Positions 22,263 through 35,440 are shown, numbered from the stretch's first letter. The stretch is 64,000 nt of DNA from Manis javanica (GCF_040802235.1 NC_133156.1:112498173-112562172), one strand, 5' to 3'. Notes: generated by a model from the sequence alone, not told the origin. Program-made: numbers and translations.

Positions 22263-23962
22263 GTAAATACTGAATAAAATAAATAGCAAGTGGATGTTTC
22301 AGACTGACATATAAATTCCTTACTCCTTCCCTACCTTAACATCTTTGAGAAGAATTGCCTAGAAATTTCAACTTTTTACTAATGGTCAAAATTAATTTAC
22401 TTTTACCTAATGCATTTCAATCTATTTTTTTTTCTTTACCAATGAATATAGTACCCAGATTTGATTCTCTGTATTTGGAGTACTTTGTGAAAACTGCCCG
22501 ATGCTAGTTGGAATTTGGAAGAAACTAGAGCCAACCTACAATCTCTGGAAATAAGAGAAAACACACCCACCTGGGGTCAATAACCCACTCTATTTCATGG
22601 GGTCATTCTGATTTCCACACTGAAGTGCTTTGTGTAGGTGAAAATGGCAACACTGATTGGTCCTAGTACACAAAGTCACAGAAGGGGTTCACTTTCCAAT
22701 TAGATCCACTCAAAGAAGACAGTAATGCATCTTGCTTCAGAGACTTGAGGCTCCAACTTGCTCCTAATCCATCTGAAAGAAATGACTGATCATCTACATT
22801 ATTGATAGCTGCATCTCTGTTTTCAGAAGAGCTTAACCTATCAGAATCAACTATTCTTTCATAGTTAAAAAAAATAATAATAATAGTAATAAAGTGAACA
22901 GAATCAAATGTAATCAGAATCAATTACCCAGAGTTTTTTTTATTTATTGAAATTTTGGATAATTCAAGAGTTATTCCTGATGGATAATTGTTTTGAAAGT
23001 GGTAATACTATTTTCAAAGTGATGTACCTGAACTTTAGATATATAAACCTAATTTTGATTAATCTGATTGTTTGATTAAGTAATGTGAGAAGATTTAGTC
23101 TATTCTATTGCTAACAATTCACTCATGATGGTGTCACCTTTAACACTGAGCAAAGAAGACACACGCACAGAGATATCCACATGTACATACACTTACAAAG
23201 AAAACTCTGAAGGTATTTAATTGTCTAAACAGTATCAAAAAGCTTGACAATGTCAACAGACTTATACATGCCCAGTCTGATACGAGAAAGCTAATGCGGA
23301 AACTAAAACCTTGTCAGTTCATTATCAGTTCTGAAAAAATGGGATGAAACATTTATTTCCTAAACTTGGACAGAGTTGAGTCTGTAACAGACTCCCAACC
23401 AAGAATGGAGAGACCAGGGTGAATTCAGGAATTTTACCTGAGAAGGAAAAAGGAGACTAAACAGGAATTAGCCAAAAGGATGGATGTTAAGCCACTTGGT
23501 AGTTTAGTTGGCTTTTGATATTTACGTTTCCTTATTCTAGCACACAAAAGCATATTATAAACAGTGCCATGGTGTCAACAGTTGCCCTCAGATCCCTCCC
23601 ATAAACTCTGACCCTGACTTACAGACTCCTATCTCCCAACTTTAGAATGTCCATCTCCTTGCTGTAGTGTACTTCTGGGTCATCCTGCTGACTTTTCTTT
23701 AAACTTCATCCTTGGTCCTGGACTTTTGTTATTTTGGTTTTGAAATGTATCTTGCCTCTGCTTCCACTTCGTTTTAGCCTTATAGTCCTCTGTCAAGTGG
23801 GGAGGCCCTGGAATGCAGCAAACAAGTTTGGGTTTCAGGTGGTACATGTTTTACATAGATCTTCCCCTGTGAGCCTGGATGCCAGAAAAATTTTAGCCAA
23901 AATTCTGAAGCATTTTATACTGGTTAATTTTATTCCTTTAAAGATAAAGCACACTGAACATA
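22263..23962. other. Unassigned non-coding DNA
   Basis: No gene, RNA or clear transposon. Several short frames (for example 22663-22923 minus, 23734-23967 plus) have no recognisable product. Confidence 0.4.
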
Positions 23963-24057
23963 GTTGAAGTAGATTGTGAGGTCCCTAAGGTCAGGAACCG
24001 TGTCTTGTCATTTATCATAATGCTCAATATACTGTAGGAGGTCAATGAATGCCAAAT
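23963..24057 (+). mobile_element. L2 LINE 3' end
   Basis: AGATTGTGAGGTCCCTAAGG, CAGGAACCGTGTCTTGTC and GGTCAATGAATGCCAAATAA give the classical L2 terminal sequence order. Confidence 0.75.
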
Positions 24058-27000
24058 AAAAGAATCCGAAGCTGAAGAAAAGTTAAACACACATATCTTC
24101 CTTCTTAAATAAAGTCATTCTTTCAAACTACTTAAGTACTATATAGATGAAATGTTTTAGCTAATTTTGATGTAACTTTCAAAGAACCGGCAATTACCAA
24201 AGTCTTTTTTTATATCCTCTTAGATTCGTGGAGCAGCTTTTAGAAGTTACTTTTAAAATTTAAATCCAGGTTTCCAATATTTCGGGTTTTTCCAATGCTT
24301 TTGTTAAAAAATACACCTTAGTTCATTTTATTTTTCCAAAAAAGTGTCTATTTTTATTTTTGCAAAAAAATGCATCAAGTCTACATTTTTATCACAGTTT
24401 TTCTTACAACTTTTTTTCTAAGATACCATAATGCTAAAGCTTTCCAGATCTATTTCAAACCAATCCTCGATTTCACCATAATATTACCCCATATAGTTGA
24501 CTTTCTCTTACATTTTTTATTGTAAGTTTTTGTTTCTATTTAATACTTAACAGTAATCTTGAAGAAAGCCCAAAATGCTAAAACCTTTTTCTGTATTTTT
24601 AGAACCATGATAACTCCTGTTCTTTATCAGGGCAGTTAATTAATTGTGCAGGTTCAAGTTAATGCATTTGCCTAAAACTTTATTTTCTAGTTTGCTTTCC
24701 AGTCTGACAATTGACAGGTAATCAAATGCTTAAATCAGCACTTTTCTACAAACTTATAAAAAGTCAGAGACCATGTCAAGCTCTCTCAGACTTATTTAAT
24801 CACTCTGAGTGGAAAGGAAGGTGAATTTTGATTAAGACTAACTGAATGGATCAATAAAGACCTTGAACTTGGATATAAGTTACTACCGGCTTTTCCCAAT
24901 AATGGTGCTAACTGAAAAGTGAACCCTCAAACCATTAGCACAAAATGAGCAACAGATAACTTGACAGAAGTGTTTTTTTCCTCTGCAAGTATTGCTTCCA
25001 TTGTGTATACCTGTGTCAGTATTCTAGAAATTCAAATTATGCTATTCTTTCTGTTGTCCCTGTTGTTCTTTTAAAAAATATTTCTCCAGCTTACCATTTA
25101 GATAACTTTATTCCCAAGGCTCCCCTAAAAGCACAAATCAGGGAAATCACAGAAGGAATAGCAGCAGGGCCCTATTGCTGCCTACTATTTTTGCAGGTCC
25201 CTATTTTGATATAGTAGTTGAAGTTCAAAAGGCAGGGAAGGTCAAGGAAGGTGTAATACTTCAAAATCTTCAAGATCCATTGATATAAGACTTAAACAAA
25301 CAAGAAATTACTTTCATTGATTAAATGTAGATTGAATTAGGAGGAAAAAATGACAGGAGCCACTAAGGTTATATCCCCCACTCATTGTTTAACTCAGCAC
25401 GACTGATTCAATCTGCTGAGTCCCAAGGAAGGCCAAGATGTCACTCATGGCCTCCACACAATGCAGGATCCTTAGAAGAGCAAAATCGAAAAGTTGCACT
25501 TTATCCACTCACAGCCTGCAGCCACTGTTCTCATTCGGTCTCGTGTTAGCAGAACAATGAACTGCAGCAGGCATTGGGCTACTCCCCATAATAATTATAG
25601 ACATCCCACAGGCAAAGCTGTTGTTGCTTTTAAGACATGAGTGAATGTGTCTTCTTGTAGGCATGACCTAGCAGATGGAGACTTTTTCTTTTCATTTTGC
25701 CCCAAAGCCACCTAGGTGAAATATATAAAGCATCTTGATAAAGGATATATTTTCTCCTATAGGGGCAGTTTGATTACTATAAGCTGCTCTTCTTGTTCAT
25801 TCACCTTAAAAATAATTGCCACTCTGTGGTGGAAGAAGTCAAGTATAGCCACAGAGGCAGGGATAGACCTTTTGCTCCATCCTGCTAATTTGTGTCACCT
25901 ACTGCACTGCCTTATGTATTGATGGTAGAAAAAAAAATGAAGCAGAAAATTAATCTGAAAGGATTTTTTGTCCTGCTGTCACTTTGTACAACATTTAGTT
26001 CAGTTGACATGACACTGTGCCTTTTGTTACATAAAACTGTCACATTGTCCCCTTCTGGTTAGCTGCAGTTGCTGCCCAAATCAATAATATCTGTCAAAAC
26101 TGTCAAATAATGAAAGGATCCTATGATATGTTGGTCGCAGTGAATGATATTTTTGACTATCTCTTTAAATGTTACCAAATTAGTTTCAAATATATATTAG
26201 AAATGAAGAAATGACATAAGCTTTGTAAATGCTATAACAAACTTGGAAATCAGGACATGGTTTAGGTACATTAAATACATATTATTTGATACACTTCTTA
26301 TGATTTTAAAGAAAATTTTTAAAAGTCAATTTCAGATGAATTCCTTTTATAGAATGAAAACTTTAACTCCTAAGCACAGAGGTAACTTGAAAACCCTGAG
26401 CTTCTATTCATTTTTCCCTGTATGTAATGATAACCTTCAGATATCAGAGAGAGAGTTTCTTTCAGATTAGTTACCAGTGGAGGAACTCCTGAGGCCTGGG
26501 TGGATCCTGAGAGGGAGTTGTCACTTACTATTCCAGCCAGGAGACTCAGCTTTTGTCCTCTCACATTATTTGTCAGCAGGAGACCAAGTCATAGCTATAA
26601 CTGGAGACACAGGTCTTAAATATTTCTGGTCAGTCCCTCCAGTTGGAAACTACTGGGGAAGTTCAAGAGTGGCTCTTTGAGTGAAATAAAGAATTGTTGT
26701 TTTTTTTTATATTTTAATTCAACTGATCTTACTACACTTTGCCTATTTTGGGATAGCATCTTCAGGTCTTCGTGTTTTGGGTCTCTAACCAAGCAAAGAG
26801 CACACACACAGATTGTGCTATTCACAGATTCCCTGAGCCATCTGTTCTATGCTTTTTTAAAATTTGAATTTTAGCATTTGAGTTTAGCATGCTCTCAGCA
26901 GCCCGCCTGACCCCTCTAAATACCTTTCACACCCAAGTTTTTTCACTAATCAGAAATATTTCTCTCTTTTACCCCTGAGGTGACCTAGGGTGCTTAGATT

Positions 27001-28340
27001 CATGATACCTCTCTAGAATTACTTTGAATCCCCAAATCTATGGACTATGGAAATCTAAAGGTTGTCCGGCTCCCATACAGAGTGCTGTGACTGTCTACAC
27101 GTGCTCTCTCTGCTTAGCCACTGACTTGGCTCAAATGTGAAAATCAGTATCTCTGAGTTCTCCAAAGAATTTACTAACATATAAGCATTAAGATATTGAT
27201 ATATTTTGAATTAAAGATGATGAATTTATATTGTAAACATTTTCCAGTGTCCTTTCAGGCATTTTCTCATATTATATTAGTATTAGTATCATATTATATT
27301 AGTACCATAGGTTCCTACACACAAAAGTAATGAGAATGCATTCAGCAAATTATTATTTAGTCTCTATTATGCCTTACATGTGTCATTCTTTAGGATTTTA
27401 ATAAAAAATCTTTTAAATTTAAAAATACATCTGATACAAAGATGGCCACTGTCCATTCATTAATTTTAGTAGTGGGAAATAAGATTTAACTCTGTCAGTA
27501 ATGCACTGAATCATTACTTGTTCTATAAAATTCTGCAAGCCTTCATAAATGCTAGGCAAAAATATGGTCTTAGGTACAATAATAAATATAGTCAAATTTA
27601 CCAAGAGTGTTTAAAATAAGTTAATCTTTATAATATCTGTAAGCTTCATAACAGATAGTCACTTAAATTGATAAGAATAATGGGATGCAATAAAGTCAAA
27701 GATTTGTTTCATTTCTTATAGAATAATATTCTGACAAAATTCCTAGACTTTCTAAATTCATGAAAGTGCCAATACCTAAACCATCTAAATTTGTGGCCAC
27801 AGAAATATTCAGCTGTAGAAGTCTTAGATCGAATCTAGAATTCAGGCATTTGTTAATCAGGCCAAAGGATTCTGGGTTATGCTTGCTAATGCTCTATCTT
27901 ATGATTGATTTGGACTATTTCTGTATAATAATTTTTCATAAAAGTAGAAATCAAGTCGAGTTTGGGAACAGTGGATCATCATTTAAGAGGTTATGTGGTT
28001 TAGAGATAGAACCACATCTATTTTTGATTTCTTGATGCCCCAGCTTTCTTGAAATTATGTCTAAATTTTAGGATCAGGAGCCTTCACAAAGTAGCAAGAG
28101 AAAACTAAGAATTAATCCAGTACATGAACAAACCAGTTGCCACATAGGTGTCAGGGTTTGAACAAAATGATATTTAAAAGGAAAGACATCTGAATTTGTT
28201 GGAAACAGATAGAGTGGTATTTAGAGTGGGATTTCTAGTGTTGGGTTTTTTTTCTTTTGAAAGATTAACAGAGTTAACAAATTTGCAGTTCTTCTGATGG
28301 AGGGAGAAAATACGCAAAAGGTGGCATACATGATCAATAT
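24058..28340. other. Unassigned non-coding DNA
   Basis: A 4.3-kb stretch in which I recognise no gene, RNA or confident repeat. Slightly GC-richer patches lie at 25370-25700 and 26440-26690. It may hold single-copy conserved sequence; nothing by eye proves it. Confidence 0.35.
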
Positions 28341-29206
28341 CAGCTGTTAAAGAGGAGGCACTACTACAGATCCCAAAGACATTCAAAGAAATTAAGAAAA
28401 TAGGACAACCTATTCCATGCCAACACATTAAACAATTATGCAAAATGGGCAACTTCCTTACAAACACAGGTTATCAAAACTGACTAGAAATTGCAGATAT
28501 GAACAGCCCTACACCCATTAAGTAAATTAAATTGCAATTTAAAACTTTGAGCAAAGAAAATGAAGTGTATCAAACATCTAATACAGAAAAAATACCAATC
28601 ACACACAAGTGCTTTAAAAAAAGAATTGGGGACATTTCTCAAATATTTTATGAGAACACAAAACCAACACAAAAATCAAACAAAGATACAAGAAAAGAAA
28701 TTACACAGCATAGCTTTGCATGATGCAAACAATAAGACTATGCAAGAATAAAAAAGAAGACACTACTTTGTGACCAAGTATGTATCCCTGGAATGTTATA
28801 TTAATATTCAAAAAGCAATTGATGTAATTCATACATTAACATAATAAACGGGAAAGCATTGGTCATATTTATAGACATAACAAAAGCATTTGAAAACATT
28901 CAACAGCCATTCATGACAAAACTCTCAAAATACTAGAAATAGAGCACAACACCCTGAACCTGATGAATAACCCTATGAAAAGTTACAATAGCATCATATT
29001 CGATGGCAAAATAAGTGTTTTGCCCTTAATATTGGGAACAAGGCAAAGATTTTTCTCTTCCCACTTCTATTAAACCTTTTATCAAAGGTCCTTGCCAGCT
29101 GAATAGGTAAGCAAAGGAAATAAAGGCATACAGGTTTGAAAGAAAGAAGCAAAATTGTCTGAATTCACAAATGGCATAATTGTGTACATGGAAAATTCGA
29201 AGCATC
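28341..29206 (+). mobile_element. Old L1 ORF2 fragment, forward
   Basis: A decayed reverse-transcriptase region of L1 ORF2. Landmarks in order are CATTAAACAATTATGC, then GGAAAGCATTGGTCATATTT near 28850, ACATAACAAAAGCATTTG, CAACAGCCATTCATGAC, TTGGGAACAAGGCAAAG (decayed RQG motif) and TTCACAAATGGCATAATTG (decayed FADD region). It is interrupted at 29207 by an LTR, and a short L1 remnant continues at 29998-30060. Stops and indels occur throughout. Confidence 0.75.
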
Positions 29207-29363
29207 TGTATTCCACACAGCAACTCCTTTCCGGTTCCCAGACCTGATTCCAATACGTGTGTGAGGGTGTGTGGGGGAGTCATCCCATGCACGACACCAA
29301 GCAATACTCAAGCACCAGCAGGGTGTCCAAGAACTCAATTCTGATGCTGTCTGCCCAGAGGAG
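29182..29363 (+). repeat. Duplicated L1/LTR junction, copy 1
   Basis: Twenty-five bases of L1 sequence plus the first 157 bases of the LTR. The same junction recurs at 30825-31010 with about 90 percent identity. Confidence 0.85.
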
Positions 29364-29997
29364 GTAGCACCAGGTTCCGCAGGTTAAGGAATCAGCCCTA
29401 CAAGACTGCCCTCCATGTCCCATGCCTGATGCCAGCCACAATCCCCTGTGCTTCTGACCAACTGGCTACAGATTGGAGGTTCCAAGGACCTCCCCTTTAG
29501 GTCCGATTAATTTTCTGGAGAGACTCAAGAACTCAGAAAAACACCTTTATCAGTTTAATAAAGGATACCGTAAGGATACAAGTTAACAGCCAGATAAAGA
29601 GAGACTTGAGGCAAAGTCCCAAATAAAGGAGCTTCTGTCTTTGTGGAGCTTGGGGTCAGGCTTGGTGACACATGGAAGCATCCCGTTTCCCCAAGCATGG
29701 ACTTCTCCAACAGAGAAGCAGGATGCAAAAGGGAGATAATGCTCTTCTCATGGGTTGTGAGGGCTTCATTGCACAGTCATGATTGACCAAATCATCGGCC
29801 ATTGGCTGATTTAACCTCCAGCCCCCACCCTTGGGTGGGGCCCAAAATATCTCATTAATACAAGACTCGTTTCACCTTTAAGGCTCTGAAGTGTTTTCAG
29901 GAACTGTGGATGAAGACCAGATTTACCTGGGAAATATATATTTGGTCATCTGAATGACCAAATATGTATTTCTTGAAACTCATTTTATCACAGCATA
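29202..29997 (+). mobile_element. LTR (unnamed ERV family) inserted in old L1
   Basis: The LTR spans 29207-29992 (786 bp), beginning TGTATTCC and ending TTTTATCACA. Flanks GCATC (29202-29206) and GCATA (29993-29997) look like a 5-bp target duplication with one change. Removing the LTR rejoins the L1 text sensibly (AAATTCGAAG to AGGCTACTAGAACTAATAAC). Internal landmarks shared with the LTR at 54844 include CTGTGCTTCTGACCAACTGG, AACTCAGAAAAACAC, GAGGGCTTCATTGCAC and GGTCATCTGAATGACCA. No internal retroviral sequence remains. Confidence 0.8.
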
Positions 29998-30060
29998 TAA
30001 TAAAATAGGCTACTAGAACTAATAACTGGATCTAACAATTTTGATAATAAAATGTACTTT
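29998..30060 (+). mobile_element. Continuation of the old L1 ORF2 fragment after the LTR
   Basis: GGCTACTAGAACTAATAACT matches the L1 ORF2 text directly downstream of the FADD region. It fades within 60 bp. Confidence 0.6.
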
Positions 30061-30824
30061 CCTTTTTTGGGAGAAAATGGGTTAAGTTTTTGTTTGTAAT
30101 GCAACTGATTTATGTTCTGTGGGTGTAGGGTTTTTTTGTTTCTTTTTTTCATGGTATTAAAGAATAGAAAAACAATTTTGTTGATGTTAGCAATGAAGGG
30201 GTAGACTTGAGTCGGTACCTATCATTTGTATCTGCTCTGACATTTTGGAATATTCCTTCAACATTAAAAAAATATCTGTATTGCAAATCCCTCTTTATTT
30301 ATATAGAGTAAAAACAATCACTGTAGTTTTAACCTTCCTTGGCATTTAATACAGGTTTCAGCTAGCAGATGAATCAGTCAACACTTTGACTAATACAAAA
30401 CTATTGAGCAATCAAGTAGGGAATACATCTTGCTGACACTGGTGACTACAAGCATTGTATTTTTCTGTGGGAGAAGACAGAGGCGGAAGCTTCCAGGCAC
30501 TACTAAAAACAGAGTAATTTTGATGCTGGAGACAAGGGCAGATTCCTGACCCCATCAGATTCTACATAGTTTTGCAATTGACAGGAATGTCCCCTGAATT
30601 AATAGATAAAGTCCTAATCATGATGGAAGTGTACTGAATCTAATGAAATCCTTCCTTAGCTTCAGTTTACTAGAGAGGACTCACTGGTAGGAATTTGAAA
30701 ATCTTGGTGGATTTAACAAGATCCAGTGCAAGAATTCTTTAAATACAGCACATTTGTGGTTTTGGAGCCTGATTTTTTTACTTATCTAAACCATATACCT
30801 TGCTGTGGAGCCTTTAGTACCATC
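30061..30824. other. Unassigned non-coding DNA
   Basis: Lies between the two copies of the L1/LTR junction. No recognised family. Confidence 0.4.
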
Positions 30825-31010
30825 GTGTACATGGAAAATTCTAAGGCATCTGTATTCTGAAACACAGCAACTCCTTTCCGGTTGCTGGACCTGATTCCAA
30901 TATGTGTGTGGCGGTGTAGGGGGGAGTTATCCCATGCACAACACCAAGCAATTCTCAAGCACCAGCAGAGTGTCCAAGAACTCAATTCTGATATTATCTG
31001 CCCAGAGGAG
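30825..31010 (+). repeat. Duplicated L1/LTR junction, copy 2
   Basis: It begins with the L1 text GTGTACATGGAAAATTC and passes through GGCATC into the LTR start TGTATTC, then matches the LTR to GCCCAGAGGAG. It differs from copy 1 by about 17 substitutions and two small indels. No L1 precedes it and no LTR follows it. Confidence 0.85.
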
Positions 31011-32941
31011 ATACCTTTCTGGGACCACTAGATTTCATTTCACTCTGCAGAGGAACATCAGTTGCATGAAAAGTCTAAAACTGAACTTTGTTTCCTTCTC
31101 CCCTGCTTTTCTGCCGTATGCTCCTGTCTTAAGGGAGTACGTGTGTAACTCTTTGCTACTGCCCAACTGGTGAGCACAAGGCTAATGTAAACCAATTGAA
31201 AGGAGAAAAATACATTGATTTAAATATCAAAATTTTGCTGTTTGCATATTTACATATTTGCTGCTTTTTAACAAAACAAGCACTCCTTTCCCAGCATCCA
31301 TGAAATAGAAATATTTAGAAAATACCTCCTCAAACCATAAATAAATTATAAAGAAATAAATTACATAGACCATATTTTCTATCTACAAGAAAAATAATGC
31401 AGAAAATTATTTTTTCTGTCTCAATTGCTCAGTTATTTTAAAAACATCAAATAACTCTTGAATCACAGCCAAAAATACACTGATTACAGACTCTTAAAAG
31501 AAATCATTAACAATGAGAACTCTAAGTTTCTTAGCTGCTGCCAAACGATATCCATTATAATGGAAAATCTCACCCATCTTGGTGAGCCTTCCAAGTCTCA
31601 GTTGGACTTCAATATTTTTTTGCAAGCATTTAATCAGTTACTTTTTTTAAAGGATATTAATCTTCAAATATATTTGTAGAAATCCCAATTCTAAAAGTTA
31701 CCTCTTGTGTTCATGAAGGACTGAAATTAGGATAAAATTGGCTTTTCTTCATTATTGTCTCAGAGCTGGATATGAGCATGCTCTGTCACGCTGCTTGCTG
31801 CTCCCAGCTGTAATTAAATTATATTGAAAGGCAAGTCCCAGTAATCCTGAATTTTCCCAGAGTAATCAAATTCTACATTTTTAATACATAAATAAACACC
31901 TTCTCAACATCTTCCTTTTATTTTTCTCCTAGAGAATGTTTTGCTGTGTCTTTTATTGAAGCACAGACCACAGGATCCTTGGGAAACCACCTCTCTGGGG
32001 TCTGAAAGTAACTCTTGAGTGGGCAATGTGATAAAATGACTTGTGTTTAAACAGGTATGTTTTCCAACTTTTTTCAACCTATGGGTATTCCCTATCTATC
32101 AGAAACTGAGGTGTTCTTAAGTGAGATCCAACTTAATGGCAGATCTTAAAAGGTCCTTTCTGCAGGTTATCAGCCTGCATCAAAGGCTAACTTGAAGTTC
32201 TCCAGCTGCTCTTTCCTGCCTCAATCAAGAAGTGCTTTTGGCCATTTCAGCTGAATTCTTTATAAAGGTGTTACCAGTTCTGGGACCCAGGCTTAGTAGC
32301 TTTCTCCTTCCTTACACTGCACACTGTAAAGAAGACCAATTTGATTTTTGGAACCATAGGAAATGTGGCTGTCTTATGCTATGTGAGATTTAGAATAGGC
32401 AACATGAGGTCAATTTCAAGGTGTATGTTTTTAACTGTATAGGTCATTCCACTAGAAATTTTACCTATCCTACCAGAAACTTAGAAACTAGTATCCCACA
32501 TAGGGAGCATTAGGAGAGACACTAGAAAAGCAAGTGAATGGTGTGCGTCTTGAACACTGAGTACATCTCCAAATTCCTCCCTCCATTATCAGCAGATATG
32601 ACAAAAACAATGTTATGTAAATCCAGTATATCAAAGAGGAGAACGATCCTTGCACTTTTAATTCAAAAACATTTAAATAAAAAGAAATGTTGACTATCAC
32701 AAAGATACCCAGTCTAAGCAGAAATAAATACAGAACAGTAGAGAATTTAAAATAGGAAATAATGACAATATATGTATTACAAACTTTTTGTTATATTTTT
32801 ATCAATTTTGAAGAAAATTGTTTAAAACTGTGTACTCTAAGACTTTGCCTACTTCTACTGGAATTTTATTAGGTTTGCTTTTTATATGTTCTTACTTTGT
32901 GGGCTAGGTGCACGAAGGTATGTATGTGCATATATGTGTGT

Positions 32942-32943
<2 letters not shown>
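31011..32943. other. Unassigned non-coding DNA
   Basis: No gene, RNA or confident repeat. Patches such as 31760-31870 (a CTGCTTGCTGCTCCCAGCTG section followed by TAATTAAATT) look like complex single-copy sequence. Confidence 0.4.

Positions 32944-33009
<66 letters not shown>
32944..33009 (+). repeat. (AT)33 microsatellite
   Basis: 66 uninterrupted bases of alternating A and T. It is self-complementary, so it can extrude as a cruciform, and is likely hypervariable. Frames encoding Tyr-Ile repeats on both strands are artefacts. Confidence 0.97.
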
Positions 33010-33012
<3 letters not shown>

Positions 33013-33059
33013 ATAACAGATTGTCCTTATTACCAACAGAAAATAAGGAGTGTGCTATT

Positions 33060-33292
33060 ATATTTAGCCATACTAGTTCTGGAATCATATCACCTGGAAC
33101 CTAATCAAGTCTTTGCCACTTAATAGCTGTCACTGGGCAAGTCAGTTAAACCCTTTGTGACTTAGTTTCCTGAAAAAAATGTGAATGAAGGTAATAACAG
33201 TTTTTTTCTCATAGCTTTGTTATGAATATTGAAAGAGCTAATATTTGGTATATTACCAGGACTTAATGAACACTCCATCAACACTTGCCATA
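33060..33292 (+). mobile_element. MIR SINE, forward
   Basis: Typical MIR order: TTTGCCACTTAATAGCTGTC, GGGCAAGTCAGTTAAACCC, TTAGTTTCCTGAAAAAAATG, then CATAGCTTTGTTATGAATAT and the 3' part ACTTAATGAACACTCCATC. Nearly complete. Confidence 0.85.
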
Positions 33293-33830
33293 GTATTCTA
33301 GATTACTCATCTCTGTCATTTTTAAGGCTTTGAACCCACAATTCTATTTTTTACATAAATATAACTTGTTTTCATCTTGTTAGCATTTGCAGAGCATATA
33401 TTTTTCATTTTCTTTGTAGTCACTCTTCCAATTCAGTTTTGAACGTCTCTTACAGCAAACACAGTTTTTGTTTTCTAGTTTTATTCTTCCTCTGGTTAGC
33501 CACTATTATCATTGATACTTGAAACTGTATTTATAACCATATCAGACATAAATATTCATTAGTATCTAGAACTTTAGTTCCAGGTTGTTAACTTTATGAA
33601 ATCAGTTTATTGAAAAGGAATAAGTATCAATGAGTTTTAGATTTTGATCCTCTTTCTACTACTTCTTGAATCTGACTTCTTCCTCTAGTATATTTTTCTT
33701 TTTTTCTGCTTTTGTTTTTTATCTTAATATGTTCTCTGGTAAATTTTTCAGGAAAAGTTCTATCATTTAAAAATATTCTGAGTGTTTTCCTACCTAAATA
33801 TTTGCTTGACCTTGATAAGAGTGAGGTTCT
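33293..33830. other. Unassigned non-coding DNA
   Basis: T-rich, possibly decayed antisense LINE, but not assignable. Confidence 0.35.
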
Positions 33831-34172
33831 CCATTACTGAGATAGAGGTGGCCATGGAGCAAGGACCTGAGAGTGGCCTCTAAGAGCTAAGAACAGTCCC
33901 CAGCTGAGAGTGGAGCTCAATCCTACAGCCACAGTGAACTGAATCCTACCAACAACTTGAATGAACTTAGGAGAAGATTCTTTCCAGAGCTTGTAGGTAA
34001 GAATCCAGCTGAGCTGACAGCTTGAGTTTGGCACTGTAAGATCCTAACAGGAAAAGCTAGTCAAGTCCATGTGGACTTCTCATCTATAGAACTACAAACT
34101 AATAAATGGGTGTTGTTTTAATTCACTACATTTATAGCAATATTTTACACAGCAATACAAAAGTAATAAATG
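33831..34172 (+). mobile_element. LTR fragment, MaLR/ERVL-like
   Basis: Contains GTCCCCAGCTGAGAGTGGAG, CAATCCTACAGCCACAGTGA, TGAATCCTACCAACAAC and a 3' section ACTAATAAATGGGTGTTGTT, ending in a GCAATACAAAAGTAATA tail. This order fits the 3' two thirds of a MaLR-type LTR. Boundaries are approximate. Confidence 0.6.
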
Positions 34173-34182
34173 TGCAATCATC

Positions 34183-35440
34183 CTCTTGTTGAAGGACATC
34201 TTGGTTCTCACAAGGTTGGGCAGTTATGAATAAAGTTGTTTTAAATGTCCATGTGATGGTATTTGTGTGAACATAGTTTTCAATTTATTTGGATAAATGC
34301 CAAGGAGAGCAATTGTTGGATTATATGATGAGGGTGTGTTTGACTTTTATAAAACCTTCTAAATTGTCTTCCAACTAGCTGAACCATTTTGCATCCCTAT
34401 CACCAATGAATGCTAAGTTCCTGTTACCTCATATCCTCACCAGCATTTGGTGTTGTGTTTTCGATTTTAGCAATTGTAATAAGTATAGAGGCATATCATT
34501 GTTATTCTAATTTAATATTCAGTAATGAGATGATGTTGAACATGTTTTCATATGTTTATTTACCATCTGTATATATTTTCTGATGATGTGTATGTTCAGA
34601 TATTTTATCCAGTTTTTAATTAGGTTGTTTATTTTCTCATTGTTGAGTTGTATATTCTGGATATCAATCTTTTATCAAATTCATCAGATTTTTTTCTCAA
34701 TCGGTGGTTTGTCACTTCATTCACTTAACAGTGGTGCCTTTTGCAGAGCAGAAGTTTTTAATTTTAATGAAGTCCAACTGATCTAAGGCCTGATCTTTTC
34801 TTTCATGGATCATGCTTTTAATGTTGTATCTAAATACTCATTGTCAAACTCAAGGTCACCTATGTTTTTGCCTGCATTCTCTTCTTGGAGATTATAGTCT
34901 TGCATTTCACACTGAGGTCCATGATTAATCGTTGTGAAAGGTGTAAGGTCCATATGTGGGCTCATTTTTTTTTTTTTGGCATGTGGATGTCCTGTTGTTA
35001 CAGCACTATTTGTTTAAAAAGCTTTTCTCTTTGAATTACTTCTGTTCGTTTTTCAAATTTCAGTTGCCTATATTTGTTTGAGTCTACTTTGGTGCCCACT
35101 ATTCAGTTCACTGATCTTATTTTTCTATTCATTTAACAATACTCCCCTGTCTTAATTATTGTAGATTTAGAAAAAAAGGATGAAATAGTTTGACTTTGTT
35201 CCTCTCTTTCAATTCTGTGTTGGCTACTGTGGGCCTTTTTCCTTTCCATATGAACTTCAGAATAAGGTTGTTGATAACCACAAACTTAGTTACTAGAATT
35301 TTTATTGAGATTGTGTTGAATTCAGAGATCAGGTTCGAAGAACTGACATTTTAACAATATTGAGTCTTCCTATTTGTGAGTATGGAATATCTCTCCATTT
35401 ACTTAGACCTTTGATTTTTAAAGTAGGTTTTTTAATGCTC
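34183..35440 (-). mobile_element. Old L1 (L1M-type), antisense ORF2 C-terminal part
   Basis: Reads as antisense L1: GCCAAGGAGAGCAATTGTTG, CCTCACCAGCATTTGGTG, ATGATGTTGAACATGTTTTC, CTTTTGCAGAGCAGAAG, TTGTGAAAGGTGTAAGG and ATTGAGTCTTCC, in the order expected when reading from the 3' end of ORF2 back toward the reverse transcriptase. The 3' UTR is missing. Confidence 0.85.

Noticed and set aside
32882-33123. Several frames encoding Tyr-Ile repeats on both strands
   Set aside because: They are translations of the AT dinucleotide tract and have no coding meaning.
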